A stretch of DNA of 64,000 bases. It comes from Castanea sativa (lineage: Eukaryota; Streptophyta; Magnoliopsida; Fagales; Fagaceae). The position numbers and the translations under genes are program-made. Below the pieces are notes generated by a model that worked only from the letters and a program-made list of their open reading frames with translations, was not told the origin of the DNA and ran no database searches. This document shows positions 1 to 13,021 of the stretch, piece by piece (within the stretch, counting starts at the first letter, position 1; each line of letters begins with the position of its first letter). The stretch is taken from NCBI RefSeq assembly GCF_040712315.1, contig NC_134013.1:36119001-36183000 (forward strand). Reading direction: 5' to 3'.

Positions 1-808
1 TTAGTAGTACGAAAAATGGCCTACTACTTTTGCAACAAGAAAATCTTTACTTTTGTTTTGCTGTTCATAAAACCCTGCTTTCACTACACCACTGTGTACT
101 GCCAAGAGAGAATGGAGGTCGTGGGTTTGACTCAGAGATGGACAGATCAGGGGAGGAGAGAAGAGAAGAGAGGCTTAAGCTTAATCTTTTTCTGCTGAAA
201 AAGAAAAAAAAAAAAAAAAAGTGACGTGGTAGGTTAGGATTGGCTGGCGTAAAACACACCTTTTACGCCAGCTCCTGACCCAATGTTTTCTCTTTCTTTA
301 TATATATATATATGAGTGGTATGCATCAATATATGTTATTGCATTTCACGTGTTTTGTAAAATCAACAATAGTTTTTGTAAGCTAAAAGCTTTGTAACTC
401 AACTAACAATAGTTCTAAGAGAATGTTTTTATTCTTTTTTTTTTTTTCGGTTGGCTTTAAGAGGACTTGTAATTTTTCTGCTCATGCGGCTGCAAAATTT
501 TCTATTAGTTCTAGTGAGTCCTTTTGGTTCAATAAGGGTAATCTACTAGTGGTCATAAAATCTGCTTGAAAGGTGGATTGTCTCTCTTTTATAGTAGTTT
601 GAATAAAATTGAAACTATTGAATTATGATTCAAAACTCAACTAACAAATCTTAGTTTTTCTAATGGAAACATTTATGATTCAAAACCCCCTCTCACTCTT
701 CACTCCCATTGTTGTAACTATTGAATTATTAGGAAATAAAATAGCTTTCATACATATCATGAAAAAGTGTTAAATTTTTAATATGTATAAAGAAATAATA
801 GCCTTAAG

Positions 809-865
<57 letters not shown>

Positions 866-2367
866 GGAAGTCTCTTATCTAAAACCTTTTTTTTTTTAAT
901 CAAAACTATAAATGATATTAAATGATTAAAGATAATTAAAAGTTGCAAATTGAAATTTCTTTTAGGATTTAAAAAAATTTAGTTATAGACTTTGATTAAA
1001 TAGCAATATAAATTTTTTAGAACTTTGGAAATGAAATTTCAGTTAGAGTAAATTTAACTTAATAATTATAATGTGCTTATAACATTGTATCCTATATATA
1101 TTTGGATTAAGATTTGCTAGAGGAATAATATATGTATATGAAGGTATAATATATGCATTATTAATAGGTCTTGCAAATAATAATTTGAATCTGCTAATTG
1201 AGGCATCGTAGATGCCATATGTATGATGTTTAATTTTGTGTACATACAATTGATATATATTATTAAAGCTTATTTATCAATTGGGATATATGAAGGAGGA
1301 TTGGAATGGCTAATTGGTACTCTATTCATATGAAAGAATGGCTCATAAATTTCTCATTTAGATAGTACCATGTATTGTATTACATGCAAAGGGAGTACTC
1401 ATATTAAGGCAATTATCATCATGATTCATGTATTGCACATGTTAGTAGAAATTTTCTCTCACAAAGAAAAATTCTCTTTAAATTTGGACTTTCTCTTCAA
1501 GCACATGCAATCATGACTAAAGTTATATTTTTAATTTCCTTCCCATTTTTTCAATTTCTTGCAAGGGCACTTGTAGAACACAACTTTAGCTCATTATGAC
1601 GTTGCCTGCTTGCTTGCCTCCATTGTCAAGTCATGTGGCCTATTGATGTAGCCCGGACCCATCACCCATGCATGAAAATTGACATGAAAAGGGGACCTTT
1701 TCTTATATTAATTGTGAAACCAATACTTTTGGGGACAAAAAGATTCCTTTGTATGTATATAAATGCAAGTGGGTTATGAAAGTTAAGGACAGCCCCAAAA
1801 ATATTGTGAAGTTTCTCTTGAAATTCAAGTCTAGAATTTTTCCTTTCTTGGGTTGGCTTTAGCTTTTACCTAATTTGAATAATGAACAGTACGAGATTTC
1901 TCTATTACTGCTAGGTATAATCGTACTAAAAAGTTAAACTGAGTTATTGGAGGGGTTTTGCTTGTCTCTAGTATATTTTTAATTGAAATCTCCTCATGTT
2001 TTAATGAGAAGTTGTCACATTATCTACTAACTAAATAAAATGTAGAGATTAAAATTCATTACCACTTGTCATTGTATCTTTAAAACAAAAACACATGTTT
2101 AGCTATAAAAATACTAAAAATAAACTAAACTTTTATTGGAGATTGTCAAAAGATCTTGGTTTTAGATGTGTACTTGATTATGATTTAATATATGTTGAAA
2201 AAGTTTAATCAGTAGATAGTAATTAAAATATAATAAGAGTACAAGTTATAAGCACAATGTTATAATATAATAAACACGATTACTGCTTAGTTTTTGAATT
2301 TGATTGAGTTTTCCAAGTTCATATTTCATAGTTTTGGAGATGCTTGAGTCTCTTTCACTCATTGAGT
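1..2367. other. AT-rich intergenic DNA, no gene seen
   Basis: No reading frame here resembles a known protein and no exon-like coding stretch was found. The only local structures are an 11-bp perfect inverted repeat at 244-254/261-271 with a 6-base loop, short homopolymer runs and the AT microsatellite listed separately. Confidence 0.6.
811..862. repeat. (AT)n microsatellite
   Basis: About 26 uninterrupted AT dinucleotides. Length is probably variable between individuals. Confidence 0.95.
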
Positions 2368-2510
2368 GCAGCAACCTGAGGTTTTATTTATTTATTTATT
2401 TTTAAATTGCAGCAACCTGAGGGTTTTTTGGTAAACTGCAGCAATTTGAGGTTTTTTTGATAAATTGCAGCAACCTATTGTTTGTTTGATAAACTGTAGC
2501 AACTCGAGGT
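2368..2510 (+). repeat. 29-bp tandem repeat, five copies
   Basis: Five copies of a unit beginning GCAGCAACCTGAGG and continuing into a T-rich spacer start at 2368, 2409, 2438, 2467 and 2496. The last four are spaced exactly 29 bp apart. The first spacing is 41 bp because of an extra TTTA-type run. The copies have diverged by point changes, so this is an old minisatellite. No coding function is evident. Confidence 0.85.
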
Positions 2511-3318
2511 TAGTTCTTTTTCTTCTTCCTTTATTTGGTGGATATATAATGGTTTGTGGGAGATCTGCTTTTGGTTGTTGCATTTAGGAGTTTTGAACAA
2601 AATTTGATGATTTTTTCTAAAAATGCACATCACCCGCTTGTTTGATGTTTTGTTCTATAAGCTTTGTAGTAGCCTAGTGGAGCTAGTGTGCCTATCTTAT
2701 GCAATTTTAACTAACTAATTTACTTAATCATGGAGTAAAAGATTGAAAAATTTTCAATCAAATCTTGATGCAAATAATAGATGGTATGAACTACTTTCCT
2801 TTTCAACACTTGCAACTTTTTCTCATTCATTGGGTGTGATTGCATTATTTGCTTTTGTGATGACACTGTGTAAAACAGAAAGCAAACAACATGAGTCCTT
2901 TATTTAGGCATTGTTGATGGATTACGTTCATATAGGTCATTTTGAAGCACAGATTTCGTATGAAACCAACATCACACTCTTGCATCCAAAATTTTTTGAA
3001 CTCACTTTTCACCAATGACCTAAGTATTTAAGCATCATGGTATGACAGAGTTAAAAATTATTACGGATGTAATAATTATTACAATTACATTAATTGGGTA
3101 TTTGTTAATATATTTTTGTAAAACACTTATGCTTAACTACTTTTAGAACTTATCACACTGATACGCGTCTACGATAAGTGTTATGTGTTCTAACAAAATT
3201 TAAGCATACTTGGGTATGTCTGTTCTTAACAAATCACAAATGATATTTTATATAATAATTATTACCTTCGTAGTAACAAATCTTGGTGTAGGTAAAAATC
3301 TGTAAATATTGTGCTGCA
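2511..3318. other. Spacer upstream of the CACTA transposase, no gene seen
   Basis: AT-rich sequence with no supported gene. If the CACTA element is complete, its 5' terminus should lie here or further left, but no CACTA-type terminal inverted repeat or subterminal repeat array could be found. Confidence 0.5.
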
Positions 3319-6300
3319 ATGGATAAAAGTTGGATGGACAAGAAGAGGGGTTCAAGGGAATAATTTGAAGGTGTAGCAAAATTCGTGGAATTTGCCTCTC
3401 TATCTGCGCGCAATGGGAAGATCTTGTGTCCTTGTGTGAAATGTGTGAATTTGATTTCAGTACTGCCAAATGTGGCACGTGATCATTGTTGGGGTTCGGG
3501 GATGCTTAACAATTACAAAGTTTGGAAATTTCATGGGGAATCGGCAGTTGCCACGACGGCTACCGTATGTGAGAGCTCTCATGTGCAAGAAACCCTAAAT
3601 GAATATGGTGATTTTCGTGGGATGTTGCATGATTTGTGCCCCCCCGCATGAAATAGCACCCGAACCAATAGAAGAAGGTCCAACTGTGCAACATGCGGCT
3701 GAAGGGCTGAATGATGAGGCCAATAAGTTTTACAAGATGATAGATGATGTAGACAAACCTTTATATGAAGGTTGTACAAAATTTAGCATTTTCTCAGCCA
3801 TTGTTGTGTTGTTCCAGTTGAAGACTCTGTGTGGTTGGACGAACAAGTCATTTACTATGTTGCTTCAAGTTTTGAAGGATTTACTTCCTTCAGATGCCAA
3901 GTTGCCAAAAGACCATTATGAGGCTAAGAAGATAATCCGAGACTTGGGTTTGGGTTATGAGAAGATTCATACTTGTCCCAATGACTACATGCTATTTTGG
4001 AAGGACAATGTTAACCTCGACACGTGTCCTTGTTGTACCGCTTCAAGGTGGAAAACAAATGAGGCATCTGTTGTTAGTAAAAATGCTTCATCCAATAAGG
4101 GAAAGAAGAAAGCTGCAAAGATCCTACGGTGGTTTCCTTTAAAGCCAAGATTGCAGCGGCTATTTCTTTCACCCGATTTGGCTAGTTCTATGAAATAGCA
4201 TGTTAATGGTCGTACTGATGATGGGGTTATACGGCATCCTACTGACTCCGAGGCATGGAAAATGTTTGACACTAAGCATTTAGAGTTCTCGTCTGACCCT
4301 CGTAATGTCAGACTTGGATTAGCTGCGGATAGGTTCAACCCCTTTGGAATTATGAGTACTAGTCACAGTACATGGCCTGTTATGTTGGTCCCCTACAATC
4401 TCCCACCTTGGCTGTGCATGAAACGGTCATCTTTGATTCTATCAGCGGTTATTCCTGGTCCTACCTCACCAGGGCTTGCTATAGATGTGTACTTGCAACC
4501 ATTAGTAGAAGAACTAAGGGAGTTATGGGATGTTGGAGTACAGGCATACGATGCATCTTCAAAAGAAATATTCCAATTGCATGCAGCATTGATGTGGACT
4601 GTAAATGATTTTCCTGCATACGCAGATTTGTCGGGTTGAAGTACCAAAGGTGGGTTGGCGTGTCCTTGTGCCACGGAGAGCGACTCTCGGTATTTGAAAA
4701 ATGGCCATAAATTCTGTTACATGGGTCATAGATGATGGTTGGATCGTGACCACAATTTCCGGGAAAAAGGTATGTTATTCGATGGATCTAATGATACGCG
4801 ATTGGCTCCTGTACCACCAGTCGCGTCACAGATTATTCCGGACACTGAACATTTAGTTGGACGTTGTCTGGGAAGGAAATGTCAACTTGCTTACAATAAA
4901 AGAAAGAGAGGGGAGGCAGATCAAAGTGGTTGGAAGAAGAGAAGTATATTGTTCACCTTGCCTTATTGGGAGGATCACAAGTTGCAACACAATCTTGATG
5001 TGATGCATATAGAGAAGAATGTGATGGACAATATACTTGGCACATTGTTGAACTTGAAGGATCAAACAAAGGTTAATTATAAGGCACGCCTTGACTTGGC
5101 GGACATGGGGATAAGGACTCAACTTCACCTACAACGAAGAAGTGATGATAAGTATATTATACCACCCGCTTGTTTTCATATGAGTTCATCGGAGAGAGAT
5201 GGTTTCTTGCAAGTTTTGAAGGATGTAACAATGCCTGATGGGTACGCTTCCAATATCTAACGCCGTGTGAATATGAAAGAATGCAAGATTTCTGGTTTGA
5301 AGAGTCATGATAATCACGTCTTGATGCAGCAACTTTTTCCCATAGCATTACGCGGGTCTTTGCCATCTCATGTTACTAGGCCTTTGATAAAGTTAGCTTG
5401 CTTCTTCAGAGAAATTTGTTCCAAAACCCTTAGTGTTTCAGATATTGCGACTGTTGAGGCAGACATTGCAGTGACGTTGTGTGAATTGGAAGAGATATTT
5501 CATCCATCCTTCTTTACAGTGATGGTACATTTGGTCATGCACTTAGCTGCTGAAGCCAAGATTGGTGGTCCAGTGCACTACCGATGGATGTATCCCATTG
5601 AGAGGTAAGACGTATGTAATATTATTGATCAACTATGAGCTTCATGTGCGCGTTCGAATAATCATGGCCAATCATTAATCTTAATATTCCTTTATAGGTA
5701 CCTCGGACGCCTTAAGTCTTACGTACGAAATAGAGCTTGTCCGTAAGGGTCTATCCGCGAAGGATACATAGTAGAGGAGTGCTTAACATTTTGTTCACGG
5801 TATATGGAAGGAGTTGAAACTATATTCAATCGACCGACCAGGACGATTGAGGAGTCAACAGGGGTTGTTTCAATCGTGACACTAAGCAATAGAGAGTGGA
5901 CCCAAGCCCATCGCTATGTTTTATTCAATTTTGAAAACATCAACCACTTTTGTGAGTAAGTACTACATATTCCAATATGAGTGCACGTCAATCCATTGTA
6001 CGTTAGGTCTATTAACCCTAATACAATTGCCTGCACAGGATGCACAAAAGATTGATGGAGGACGAACTCCGAAAAGGCCACCATCGTATATCCGAGGCTA
6101 TTATATACAAGCACCACATGGAGAACTTTTGTAGTTGGTTTAGGTGTCACGTACGTATGACACTTTCAACTTCTTAAACTTGTAACACTATGGTTACTTG
6201 TACTAATATGAATAATTTTGTTTTGATATGTTAGGTGATATCATTGACTACTGCTGATAGGGAAAGGGAGGGAGTTAGTGATACCCTTGCTGCACTGTCC

Positions 6301-6978
6301 AAATGGCCATATAATTATGTAAAGCGGCTGAAGCATTATGTCATAAATGACTTAAAATTTAGGAGTGTCAAAGATGAGGTAAACAGAAAAACGCAAAATA
6401 GTGGAGTTAGTGTCGCTACTGATTGTGGCATTACATACTATGGTGTTTTAAGTGATATAATCGAGTTGAATTATTCTGAGAATATCAAACATGTGTTATT
6501 CAAGTGTAAATGGGTTGATGACCAAAATAGGAGAGGATATAAGACTGATGAATTTGGGTTTCCTATGGTGAACTTTACACACTTCATACATGGTGAGGAT
6601 GAAATGATAGATGAACCGTATGTCTTGGCATCTCAAGCTACACAAGTGTATTATGTGGAAGAAAAAGGGTAGAAGGATTGGTATGTTGTTATCAAAACTA
6701 AAGCTAGGGATGTCTTTGATGCCGGTGTTGGTCCCCAACGTGACGAGGATGACACATATAGTTTTTCTGAGAATGTTCCGTACAATGTAAGTAGTAATGA
6801 GGTTGTGAGTGGCAACCTTGGTTGGGCTCGGGATGGTGTAGAGGGAATGACAATTGATGCCTCTATCATTGCTCAAAGAGATCTTCATGAAGTGGACAAC
6901 TTAGACAATTGTGAGTTTATTGACAATGAGTCCAACAATGAAGATGCCAACGAGGACGAGTACACCGATGATGAGTAG
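3319..6978 (+). pseudogene. CACTA (En/Spm) TNP2-like transposase, degenerate
   Basis: Relic of the transposase that cuts and moves CACTA elements. The start at 3319 gives MDKSWMDKKRGSRE, the usual opening of the transposase-associated domain. An in-frame TAA follows at 3361, then a cysteine-rich segment (CPCVKCVN) around 3430. The frame shifts near 3640 in a run of C. Next come the tnp2 catalytic region (about 3770-5260; LPYWEDHKLQHNLDVMHIEK near 4960), a DUF4218-like segment (5267-5607, HPSFFTVMVHLVMHLAAEA), an intron (5608-5699) and a DUF4216-like segment (about 6480-6740, FKCKWVDDQNRRGYKTDEFG). It ends in an acidic tail at 6978. Stops at 3361, 4196, 4637, 5258, 5743 and 6670 leave no open frame, so it cannot make transposase. 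Domain names rest on remembered family patterns, not a search. Confidence 0.9.
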
Positions 6979-7401
6979 TGTAATAGTTTAGTGGTGTATT
7001 ATGTGTTTGGATTTTTACAGTTATTAATGAAAATGTATGCCATCATGAATTTGTTGGAATGCCTATGTAGTATTTGATTTCTTTGTTAATGAAACATTAA
7101 TGTTGTTAATTCCTTAAATTTTTACTTATTATGCATCTAATTTCTTCTCCTGCTCACTATTGGATTTGAAATTCATTTGTTATGAACTTGGATATATGTT
7201 CATGTGGTGTTAGGTTTTCCTTTCGTTGTTGTTAAAGTGTTTGGCAAAGAAAAGCTCTTAAACTTTGATATGTGGGTTGTATATGTTGTTAGATATTAAA
7301 ATGAGTTATTTTACTTTGTGTTTTTCACTTGCATTGTAAGCAATTGATTGGTGTCTATAATTAACATTTTCTTTGTGTTCTAAAGTTGTTGAATGCAGGA
7401 A

Positions 7402-10400
7402 TGGGAAGGAAACGTCCATTGAAGTTTGTTCATGTTGGCGAAGGATCGTCACGTTTGAGACAGTGGAGGGAGGAGGAGTTGGAGGCCAGTTGTACTACTG
7501 AGCAGGCAAGAGTCGATGCAAGTGCTGATGGGACACAACCCCCAGGTATTGGACATGTCTTCAAATGTAACGTTTGATATATATTACTAGACGCATAATT
7601 ATGTTGTTGTTGGCTGTAGCCAGGGATCGTGGATTAAGGGTGGTTGAAGTTGGCGAAGGAAATGGACGTTCACGACAGAGCGTGCAGGAGTAGCTGGACG
7701 CCGCCTTTGCGGCTGATCAGGCAAGAGGGGATGCAAATGATGATGATGAGACGCAACCCCCAGGTAGTTTACATGTCTAGGGACAATTTGAATTTTTAGT
7801 GCACAAATTTCCTCTAATATTAATATTAATTATTACCATGGTTCGTTTACATGGTTTTTATTATGTTCTTCAACCAACAATAATAGGCTGCCCATTGCTT
7901 CTTTTGAATTTTTGAAAATATGAACTTTGTTAATTCACTTATTGTACTGAGTAATAAGTAAATTAACAAAACGAATGGGAAAAAAAGATTAAGTAATAAT
8001 ATAGTATGAAAATGTCCACATTTACCAAGAGCATATTCATGTTACTTGAGCACTTGAGCTATATACAGTAACTTCTGTAATTGTGAACTTAGAAATTTCA
8101 TTCGTAATGGTGGTTTTTCAATGTGCAAATGATGTAGTTCAAGAAACCCCAGCATCCAATAATTTGCGTAAAAAGCGTGGAAATACGTTGCTTACGCGAA
8201 TATGGAGTCTTCCACCTAACATGAAAATTGAATGTGACTTAAATGCACGCGGCCAACCAATTGGGGAGAGCGGAAAAACATTCAAAAGGTGGTTGGGCAC
8301 TTTTTGCCTCAGCCACATCTACTGCCCACTTGTGCCAACTGCTTGGACGCGTGTCCCGACTAGCAACAAAGTAGATTGTTGGACATAAATTGAGGTGGTA
8401 TCAAATTAAGCTACTTTAAACTGTTAGGTATAATCGTGTGTGTGGTAAGTCTCTGATTTTTTAGTAGGGTGGACTATTGTACTATGCTAACTCAATTTTT
8501 GCATTGCAGAAATGGTGGATCATTGACCCAGAAATTATCCAACCAGCTGATCAAATGACTTGGGCAATGCACCAACTAGGGGAATTGAGGAGGAATCGAT
8601 GGGGCAAGTTGAAAAGGAAATGCTACAAAGATGATGCGTCGAGAGCAGATGTCATTCAAAGTAGACCAGATTGGGCTGACGAGCAGCAGTTTATTCAGCT
8701 AGTTGACTACTGGTTTCATGAAGACACGCGGGTATGAAAATTTTCTTGCTATTTTATCTGTTAGTGGTAATATAGATATGACAGAGTATTTGAATTTACT
8801 AAGTATAGTTTATGGACACCCTGATTTTTTTTTTGTTTTCTTTTGTTCGTAGACATTAAATAGTATGAACAAAAGAAGTCCTGGTAAACAGAAGGAGATC
8901 GCAAGATCAGAGCTTATAAGTTTGGCCCAAACTGTAGACGATATGGTAAGAAATGCATTATATAACAACTACCCAGGGTTTTAAAATTGTACAATTTTAG
9001 ATTCAAATGTAAAGAATATAAAGAGTTTGATGAAACTAATTTACAGAAGAATCTTAAGCATTTTGTGTGAATTAATATGGAATTGTTAGCCTTGCTTGCC
9101 TCATTAGTAAAATAAATTGTCCGGTCAGAGGACCATGTGAGGTTTCATGTTGATGCAAATGAGAGCACAGTGTTGGGGTAAGGAAGACTTGGCTTTTTTG
9201 CATGTTCATGACTGTGAATACACATTTGTTGTGGTGTTTCCTGTTCTTAATTAGTGATTTCATTAAGAACTATGTTTGCCACGTTGTGAACTTGCTATAT
9301 TGGTTTGGTATATAGCGATCGGTTGTTCTTTGAATGTGCTTTCCTTTCCTACATTCTTTGTGGAAAACTAAATAGGTTGAAAGTGGACAACTCCAATACA
9401 ATTGGCATGCATATGTTTGGTAGGTGCATGCATACAACACTTATGAGCGATTAATGCAGAGTGATAATGTGTGACTATGTTTAAGGTACAATTGTAGGAT
9501 GCCTAGTTGGTGGTTTTGACTGATAAACATGGCTATCACATGATTGATTACAAAACTCATACTTGCATCATAATAGATTTAAGCTGATTTAACTTGTGCA
9601 TGGAAGGGGAAAAAAAAAACAATGCATGAATGTACTATCAAAGTACACCTATTTGTTACACTTTGCACGAGATATGAGTATTGACACAAGGATACAACAT
9701 ACTTTTTTCAAAATATGTTTGTGAACCATTTTCTTACAAACAAAGTAAGAATAAGTGAACCATTAAGTGTTGTCTTTCCTTGTAACATATTAAAAGAAAA
9801 TTTTGTTTGAAAAAATGATTGTCATAGTTGAGTTGGAGGAATGTATTAAAGTTGATGAACCATTAAGGAATATGCATCATTCAAGTTGTGTACATTGTCA
9901 TTTATTTTTATTTAGAAACTTAGATTTTATACTACAACGGTGTAATTTTGAGTGCAGAATGCATTTTACTTAATATTGATTCAATGACAAACCATACAAC
10001 TTGAGTGTATTAATAATTTCAATGAATATATAATGTGTGTAATATTTACTCTTTTTTTTTAACCTGTTACACTTTGCTTCTCTATAAACAGTCGTCATAT
10101 ATGTATATTTACATGTTGGTCAAGGAATTAGGCAATGACATACAACACCAAAGCTGGCTTCTATGCATAAAGATAGGGACCAAAACCGCTTCATACTAAG
10201 CATTCACATAAAGATAACAAAACTTGTCTTCTTGAACGTAATAATGTAATGGTTTTTATTTTGTGTATACATTATACTACATGTTATGAGTGAAATTTCA
10301 TTTGCTAAGTTTGGTTGTCGATTGCCGCTTCATATCACCAACATAAATTTTCACTATTGTAATGAGAATGTTGAATATGTAGGCAAAAGAAACTGGGCAG

Positions 10401-11835
10401 GCAGTGGAGCGTGCCGTGCTTTTTGCGAAAGTATACAGCACCAAAGAAGGGCATCCTGTTACTCCTGATGTGGGGGAGAAGATTGTGAGTCATATATCGT
10501 AACCTATTTCTTTTGTATTTTGTGCGTGAAGTGTTTAGAGCAAGTACTATGTTATTCACTATTGTGTGATAACAGAAACAAATGAATGAAATTTTAAATC
10601 GTGGGAGCTCACTACAAGGATCACGGCGCGAAGGAATCCTATGGTCAAAGGATGATGCTTTTGCCCAAGTGATGGGGGCAGAACGCTCTGGACGTGTTCG
10701 TGGGGTGGGTTTTGGACCAACTCCATCAGGAAGAAATGGGTCCAACCGTTCATGCTACACACTTCCATCGTCATCCATCGAAACAACCCATAGAATGACT
10801 GAATTGGAAACTTCGCACCAAACTTTGAGGGACCAACTTGCCCAAGTAGAGCAGAGGCATCAAGAGCAAATCGCGGATTTACATGAGCAGCATAAGGCAG
10901 AACTCACCTCAGCAATTGCCCAATCAGAAGCAAAGCATAACGAACAAATGGCAGAGGTGATGAAAACTGATGATGCCGAAGAAGTCACCAGTAAGCTGCG
11001 AGTACTCCTCCGATCGAAGCAACACCTGCAAAGAGAAAGTAGGTGATCGACAGAGAGCACCGGTGTGGTGCCGGCCAAAAACCCTCCGACGATCAAGTTA
11101 GAGTCTTTAAAACAACCCTAGAGTGCCAGAGTTGAGGCAATTGTGCGTACCTTTTGTCATGAGGGTTTTTGGGGTTTATATAGTGGTGTAGAGCCGAAAT
11201 AAACGCCTTGGCAAGGAAGTACTTTCCTTTTAGAAGAGCAATTCGCGGATCTTTGCCTATTGTATTGAGCCCTTTCCTTATAGGAATCTTCTTGACTAAA
11301 GTCGAACGTGTAGCGCAAGAACTTTCCTTATATTCACACAAGCAGAAGTCAAGATAGGCTAAAAAATGAAAGTTAGATTACTCCTTCAGCCTTCACCTGC
11401 TAAGGTCGTCACCCACGTGTACCTCCTATACTGTCGTCAGCTTACGTATGCCAACGTGATCCGTCAGCCAAGGATGTCAGCCGAAGACCTTGCAGCCAAG
11501 GTCGTCACCTCTGACTCGTCCACGTGATCCGTCAGCTTAACGTTGCTGCGTAAGGGGCATGGCTATGAATGCTAAAAAGGTAGCATTCCAATGAGTCTGG
11601 CTGACGGGTTGCGTGTCCCAACTGATGATCCTTAAAAACGTCACTATCAAAAACAATGGGCGACATGTTACGTGAGTTACGCCCACTTATAAGTGCTTCA
11701 CAGCTGCAGTCTCAGGTACTAAAAATGTTGTGTTTAATTTAATTTAAAGAAAATAGTGGTTTATTGCAATGAATTGTTACGTTAGAAATAATACGATGTG
11801 TTTAATGTATTCAGGGTAACGCTGCATCTAACTGA
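7402..11835 (+). pseudogene. CACTA TNP1-like second gene (Transposase_24 / Ptta type), degenerate
   Basis: Second gene of the CACTA element, about 0.4 kb after the TNP2-like gene (6979-7401 holds no gene). Recognisable exons: 7402-7544 (MGRKRPLKF start), about 7619-7764, about 8140-8400 (RWLGTFCLSHIYCPLVPTAW), 8510-8731 (KWWIIDPEIIQPADQMTWAM), 8853-8945, 10383-10484 and 10576-10970, then after a solo LTR about 11626-11715 and a last exon 11815-11835 ending TGA. Most boundaries have AG/GT sites. The C-terminal part is a glutamine- and glutamate-rich coiled coil typical of these DNA-binding accessory proteins. The second exon carries an in-frame TAG, the third has stops near 8386 and an LTR interrupts exon 10576. 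The roughly 1.4-kb intron at 8946-10382 shows no further coding sequence. Non-functional. Confidence 0.8.
10971..11620. mobile_element. Solo LTR inserted in the TNP1-like exon
   Basis: A 650-bp sequence beginning TGATGCCGAAG and ending GTGTCCCA (TG...CA) is flanked on both sides by the 5-bp duplication ACTGA (10966-10970 and 11621-11625). It interrupts the coiled-coil exon of the TNP1-like gene, whose reading resumes after it with MGDMLRELRPL. It contains a segment around 11070-11100 (GGCCAAAAACCCTCCGA) also found in the LTR-like sequence at 27650-28194. No internal retrotransposon region is present, so the likely history is insertion followed by LTR-LTR recombination. Confidence 0.85.
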
Positions 11836-12211
11836 AGTCTCTTCGTGGATATTTTGTGATTGTATATTGTATTATATACAGATTGACAATATTTTGGTTG
11901 TTCATGAAGGAATATGGTAGTCATTATTATTATTTTGATATTATACACTGGTCAATCATGCCATTCAAAGATGGCCAATATTTTTTGTGCACAAAAAACC
12001 TTATAGTTGTATCTCTTGTATATGTAGACAACTACATTGATGCTTTAACAACATAGAAGAACGACCAAGATGATTAAATAGTGAAGCCATGCATTCTCAT
12101 TGTAAGCTTGAAATATGAACAATACCATTTCATAATTTGTGGTTTGATTTGTTTTCTTTATTGTTATTTTAGTACTTTTTGCTGGTTCAATTTGTGTAAT
12201 TTTGTTGGATA

Positions 12212-12340
12212 GGAAAGTTTCCAAAATCGGCACTCATGTTGATAATGGCAAGTCGAGTCTTTGCTGACAGGCTTTTGGAGCGCACTAGGACCATTAAGAG
12301 AGGACATGGTCAGCCTCAATACCTTCACAAGTGGCAGGTA
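12212..12340 (+). other. Exon-like sequence of unknown gene
   Basis: An open stretch lies between a good acceptor (TTGGATAG before 12212) and a good donor (GTATGT after 12340). Its internal frame contains MASRVFADRLLERTRTIKRG, which is basic and could be an organelle-targeting N-terminus. I do not recognise the protein. It lies between the CACTA TNP1-like gene and the heat-shock exon, so it may be another captured gene piece. The region 11836-12211 shows no gene. Confidence 0.3.
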
Positions 12341-12818
12341 TGTCAGCACTTTAAAAAGATTTGTTTTTGTTGTTGTTTAGGAAGAATTTGACCTTTGGTA
12401 TTCAAAGGAATTTGTATTGCTTTCGAGTGGGCTTGTTTAAGAGTGATGAGTGAAGTTTATACTTGTCACGTTGTCTAGGAAGAGACATGCATAGGGAATG
12501 ATATGAAATTAATAGTGCTTTTGAGTGTATGACAACTGAGAAACTATGAATTTTTACTATTTACTAGGAAAAATTGGGTAAAAAGTTGCAAACCTTAGCA
12601 GTGCTTCAAAAAAAATAAAAATCTTCGAAGCTATGTCAATTTTACTATAAATAGTTTCCAAATTAATGTGCAAATCAATGTAATTAGTGTCACATCAACA
12701 ATAATTTGACAGAACAGTTTATGTAGTATGACTCTTGTCGCTGTTAGTTGCTAATGCTTGTTGTTGTGTTTATAGAAATTCATGGAGCATTCGTGTGTGT
12801 TGCTAAGAAGTGGAAAAA

Positions 12819-13021
12819 ATGAGCCATGTTGGGATCAGTGGAGACTTGGTGAACCACTTGTTGAATTTCACGGAGAGCTTTGAGAAATTGATGTTTCCTT
12901 TGTAGGAACATGAGTCCAATGAGAACAAGGGTGTGTTGAGCATTCCAGCTGACATTTTGATGTTGCCAAGGAGTACATTTTCTACATGGACGTGCCTGGT
13001 CTGTCCAAGTCTGATATTCAG
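12819..13021 (+). pseudogene. Class III small heat-shock protein (HSP20), exon 1, broken
   Basis: The frame from ATG 12819 reads a short N-terminal arm (LVNHLLNF, FEKLMFP), then GVLSIPADIL and DVAKEYIFYMDVPGLSKSDI, ending at a GTGTGT donor after 13021. This matches the N-terminal half of plant class III (about 17.4-kDa) small heat-shock proteins, which have one intron inside the alpha-crystallin domain near this point. An in-frame TAG (12903-12905) and a one-base loss near 12960 break it. I found no second exon in the next kilobase. It is a pseudogene fragment, possibly carried by the adjacent CACTA element. Identification rests on remembered family sequence. Confidence 0.75.

Noticed and set aside
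244..271. 11-bp perfect inverted repeat with 6-base loop
   Set aside because: It looks like a bacterial terminator, but this is plant nuclear DNA and no transcript or element border is associated with it.
10608..10617. CACTACAAGG, a possible CACTA terminus
   Set aside because: It lies inside a conserved coding exon of the TNP1-like gene and lacks subterminal repeats, so it is a chance match.
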